From assembly GCF_003319125.1 (NCBI RefSeq), contig NZ_QOHG01000009.1, forward strand, positions 1-64,000: 64,000 nucleotides of DNA, given 5' to 3'. The stretch is from Blastococcus sp. TF02A-26 (GTDB lineage Bacteria; Actinomycetota; Actinomycetes; Mycobacteriales; Geodermatophilaceae). How positions within the stretch are numbered: position 1 is the stretch's first letter; every line of letters starts with the position of its first letter. Of this stretch, positions 62,212-64,000 are shown one piece after another. The position numbers and the translations under genes were made by a program. Below the pieces are notes generated by a model, which made no database searches, was not told the DNA's origin, and saw nothing but the letters and a program-made list of their open reading frames with translations.

Positions 62212-63650
62212 CCGAGGCTCTCCGGCCTGCCCTCGCCGAGCCACTCCGCGAACAGGTCGTCCAGGTCCTGTCCGGAGACCTCCTCGGCGAGGGCGACGAA
62301 GTCCTCGGTGGTGACCGCCTGTCCGGCCTCGGCGCCGAACCACTCCTGGAGGAGCTCGGCGAAGTCGTCCTCGCCCAGTGCGGTGCGGACGGCGTGCAGG
62401 GTCATCGCGCCGCGCTGGTAGACGGCGGAGGAGAACAGCCGGTCGGTGTCCGGGCCGGGGTCCCCGATCGGGATCTGCCAGAAGCTGCTGCCGGCGGGCC
62501 GGGCGGCCAGCCGGTCGAACTCCTCCTGCGCGGTCGACGTCCCTTCCTCCTCGGCCCACAGCCACTCGGCGTAGGTCGCGAAGCCCTCGTTGAGCCAGAT
62601 GTGCTGCCAGGCGCCGACGCGCACGCTGTCGCCGGCCCACTGGTGCGCCAGCTCGTGCACCACCACCGCCTCGGCGGAGGCCGCGTCGGTGAAGAAGGCC
62701 GGCGCGTAGACCGGGCGGGTCTGGGTCTCGAGCGCGAAGCCCATGTCCGGGACGTCGTCGACGATGCCGCCGGCCTGGTCGAACGGATACGGCCCGAACC
62801 ACTCCGCGAGGAAGGCGAGCACCTCGGGCTGGCGGGAGAACGCGGCGTCGGCGGTGCTCCCGAGGGTCTCCGAGCCCGCGGCCTCCTGGTCGTCCAGCGC
62901 GGGGTCGACGGCGTCGACGTAGCCGATGCCGCCCTCCTCGTACTCGTCGAGCCGGAACTCGCCGACCGCGAGGGTCACCAGGTACGGGGCCATCGGCTGG
63001 TCGGCGGCCCACCGCCAGGTGGTCCAGCCGTCCTCGGTGGTGGAGCCGAGCAGCGCGCCGTTCGAGACGGCCTCCAGCCCCTCCGGCACGGCGATGGACA
63101 CCTCCACGGTGGCGGCGTCGGCGGGGTGGTCGTTGACCGGGAACCAGGCGGCGGCGGAGTCGGGCTGGCCGACGGCGAGGGCGCCGTCCCCCGTCTGCAG
63201 GAACCCGGAGTCCCCCAGCCCGTCGTCCAGCGACTCCGGGACGCCGGCGTAGGTCACGACGGTGGTGAAGCCGTCGCCCTCGCCGAGGGGGAGCGCGGGG
63301 GTGACGGTCAGCTCGCCCTCGTCCCGGTCGGTCGCCGCGTCCTCGCCGTCGACCGTCACCGACGAGACCTCCAGACCCACGAGGTCGAGGTTGAACGCCG
63401 AGAGGGTCTGCGTGGCCGTGGCGACCACGGTGGCCGTGCCCTCCAGGGTGTCGGACTCCGGGTCGAAGCGGAGCTCCAGCGCGTAGCTCTCGACGTCGTA
63501 GCCGCCGTTGCCGTCGAGCGGGTAGTAGGGGTCGCCGTAGCCGTCGGCCCCGGGGACCGCCGCGGTGGCCGAGCCCGCGACCTCGGAGGTGCAGCTGCCC
63601 AGCAGCACGACCGTGAGGAGCGCCGCCGCTCGGGTCCGGCCTCGTGTCAC
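62208..63650 (-). CDS. M1-family metallopeptidase lipoprotein
   Basis: 480 residues. Lipoprotein signal TRAAALLTVVLLGSC with Cys20, N-terminal beta domain (ESYALELRFDPESDTLEGTA), the exopeptidase-like DMGFALETQTRPVY in place of the canonical GAMEN motif, and the zinc site VVHELAHQWAGDSVRVGAWQ followed by LNEGFATYAE. Shorter than classic aminopeptidase N, lacking the C-terminal helical domain. Probably digests peptides at the cell surface. GTG 63650 with GAGGA upstream. Confidence 0.92.
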   Translation of the reverse strand: MTRGRTRAAALLTVVLLGSCTSEVAGSATAAVPGADGYGDPYYPLDGNGGYDVESYALELRFDPESDTLEGTATVVATATQTLSAFNLDLVGLEVSSVTVDGEDAATDRDEGELTVTPALPLGEGDGFTTVVTYAGVPESLDDGLGDSGFLQTGDGALAVGQPDSAAAWFPVNDHPADAATVEVSIAVPEGLEAVSNGALLGSTTEDGWTTWRWAADQPMAPYLVTLAVGEFRLDEYEEGGIGYVDAVDPALDDQEAAGSETLGSTADAAFSRQPEVLAFLAEWFGPYPFDQAGGIVDDVPDMGFALETQTRPVYAPAFFTDAASAEAVVVHELAHQWAGDSVRVGAWQHIWLNEGFATYAEWLWAEEEGTSTAQEEFDRLAARPAGSSFWQIPIGDPGPDTDRLFSSAVYQRGAMTLHAVRTALGEDDFAELLQEWFGAEAGQAVTTEDFVALAEEVSGQDLDDLFAEWLGEGRPESLG

Positions 63651-63758
63651 GTGAGGTCCTCGTCTGTCGGTCCGGCCGTCGGAGCGTGCCGCACCCCGGT
63701 GCGCGGTGCCCAGGGGGGCGCGCGCGGTGCGGTCAACGGCGGACGGGAGAATCGGTGC

Positions 63759-64000
63759 ATGCCGTCCGCCGAGGTCACCGCGTCCACCCGGGTGGACGAC
63801 GGCCTCCGCGCCATCCTCCTCCAGGTCTGGACCGACGTCACGAACGCCGGTGGTGCGGTGGGCTTCGTCGCCCCGGTCACGCCGGACGTCGTGGCCCCCG
63901 TCCTCGACGCGCTCGTGGAGCGGGTGCACGCGGGCAGCCAGACCCTGTGCCTGCTCCGGGTGGACGGCGAGGTGGCGGGCTTCGCCGTCCTCTCCACCTC
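63759..64000 (+). CDS. GNAT-family N-acetyltransferase, N-terminal part (cut by window edge)
   Basis: 80 residues visible from ATG 63759. LRAILLQVWTDVTNAGGAVG and TLCLLRVDGEVAGFAVLST fit the first half of a GNAT fold (the conserved V-x-G-x2-x-L strand). A GAGAAT hexamer six bases upstream suggests a leaderless start. The acetyl-CoA motif lies beyond the edge. Confidence 0.7.
   Translation, partial: MPSAEVTASTRVDDGLRAILLQVWTDVTNAGGAVGFVAPVTPDVVAPVLDALVERVHAGSQTLCLLRVDGEVAGFAVLST

Overview
The window is about 73% GC DNA of an actinobacterium, most likely of the Geodermatophilaceae (Blastococcus, Geodermatophilus, Modestobacter) or a close relative. The evidence is codon use dominated by GC-rich third positions, frequent GTG starts, several leaderless promoters (TANNNT about 6-7 bases before an ATG or GTG), F420-dependent and DUF4245/DUF6542-type proteins, and gene order. 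The block fumC - glpX - DUF4245 - xseB - xseA - small acidic protein - ispH - DUF6542 - ychF has the same order as Mycobacterium tuberculosis Rv1098c to Rv1112, with extra genes between the last two. No rRNA, tRNA, CRISPR array or prophage was found. One insertion-sequence end (IS481 type) sits at the left edge.

Layout. 0-2.8 kb: IS481 end, a secreted beta-propeller protein and two coupled hypothetical genes. 2.8-6.5 kb: a cell-wall protein fusing a degenerate NlpC/P60 domain to a VanY-type carboxypeptidase, then citrate synthase. 6.5-12.2 kb: a small 3-amino-sugar and glycan cluster (cupin ketoisomerase, PLP aminotransferase, family 2 glycosyltransferase, hexapeptide acyltransferase, FemAB/GNAT-like protein, glycosidase-fold protein). 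12.3-24.7 kb: the conserved core block, interrupted by two paralogous membrane proteins carrying a four-cysteine module, and followed by rmuC. 24.8-30.6 kb: alkylation repair (ogt plus an Ada-AlkA fusion), a TetR/ABC exporter pair and an SPFH protein. 30.7-33.5 kb: glutathione peroxidase, a hydrolase and ychF. 33.5-40.1 kb: two ECF sigma systems, ECF42 with a DGPF partner and ECF41 with carboxymuconolactone decarboxylase and NmrA partners, flanking a flavoprotein. 40.1-46.5 kb: a riboswitch-like leader, SDR, TetR, a broken SDR, cytochrome P450, ferredoxin, LLM oxidoreductase, hydrolase and SnoaL protein, probably a small-molecule oxidation region. 46.5-57 kb: SelO, TetR/MFS efflux, envelope proteins, DUF1028 with a lipoprotein, HxlR regulator, thioesterase and thiolase. 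57-64 kb: sdhCAB, a molybdopterin oxidoreductase overlapping its flavin reductase, an M1 peptidase lipoprotein and a truncated acetyltransferase.

Central metabolism is well represented: citrate synthase, fumarase, fructose-1,6-bisphosphatase and a cytochrome b558-type succinate dehydrogenase. Accessory genes are arranged as regulator-plus-target pairs, and in several cases the operator is readable in the sequence: GTCAAC-N3-GTTGAC twice before the MFS gene, GGTTTG-N5-CAAACC before the thiolase, TGCACG half-sites before the P450, and an IdeR/DtxR-like box upstream of sdhC.

The observations most worth following are: the C-x7-C-x19-C-x(10,11)-C module present three times in two adjacent genes; the orphan leader at 40.2 kb that resembles a c-di-AMP riboswitch followed by a strong terminator; a 60-base inverted-repeat element present twice in opposite orientations; the self-contained molybdenum enzyme and reductase pair; and the ECF41 locus with a readable autoregulatory promoter. 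All functional calls rest on motifs read by eye; no database search was possible.
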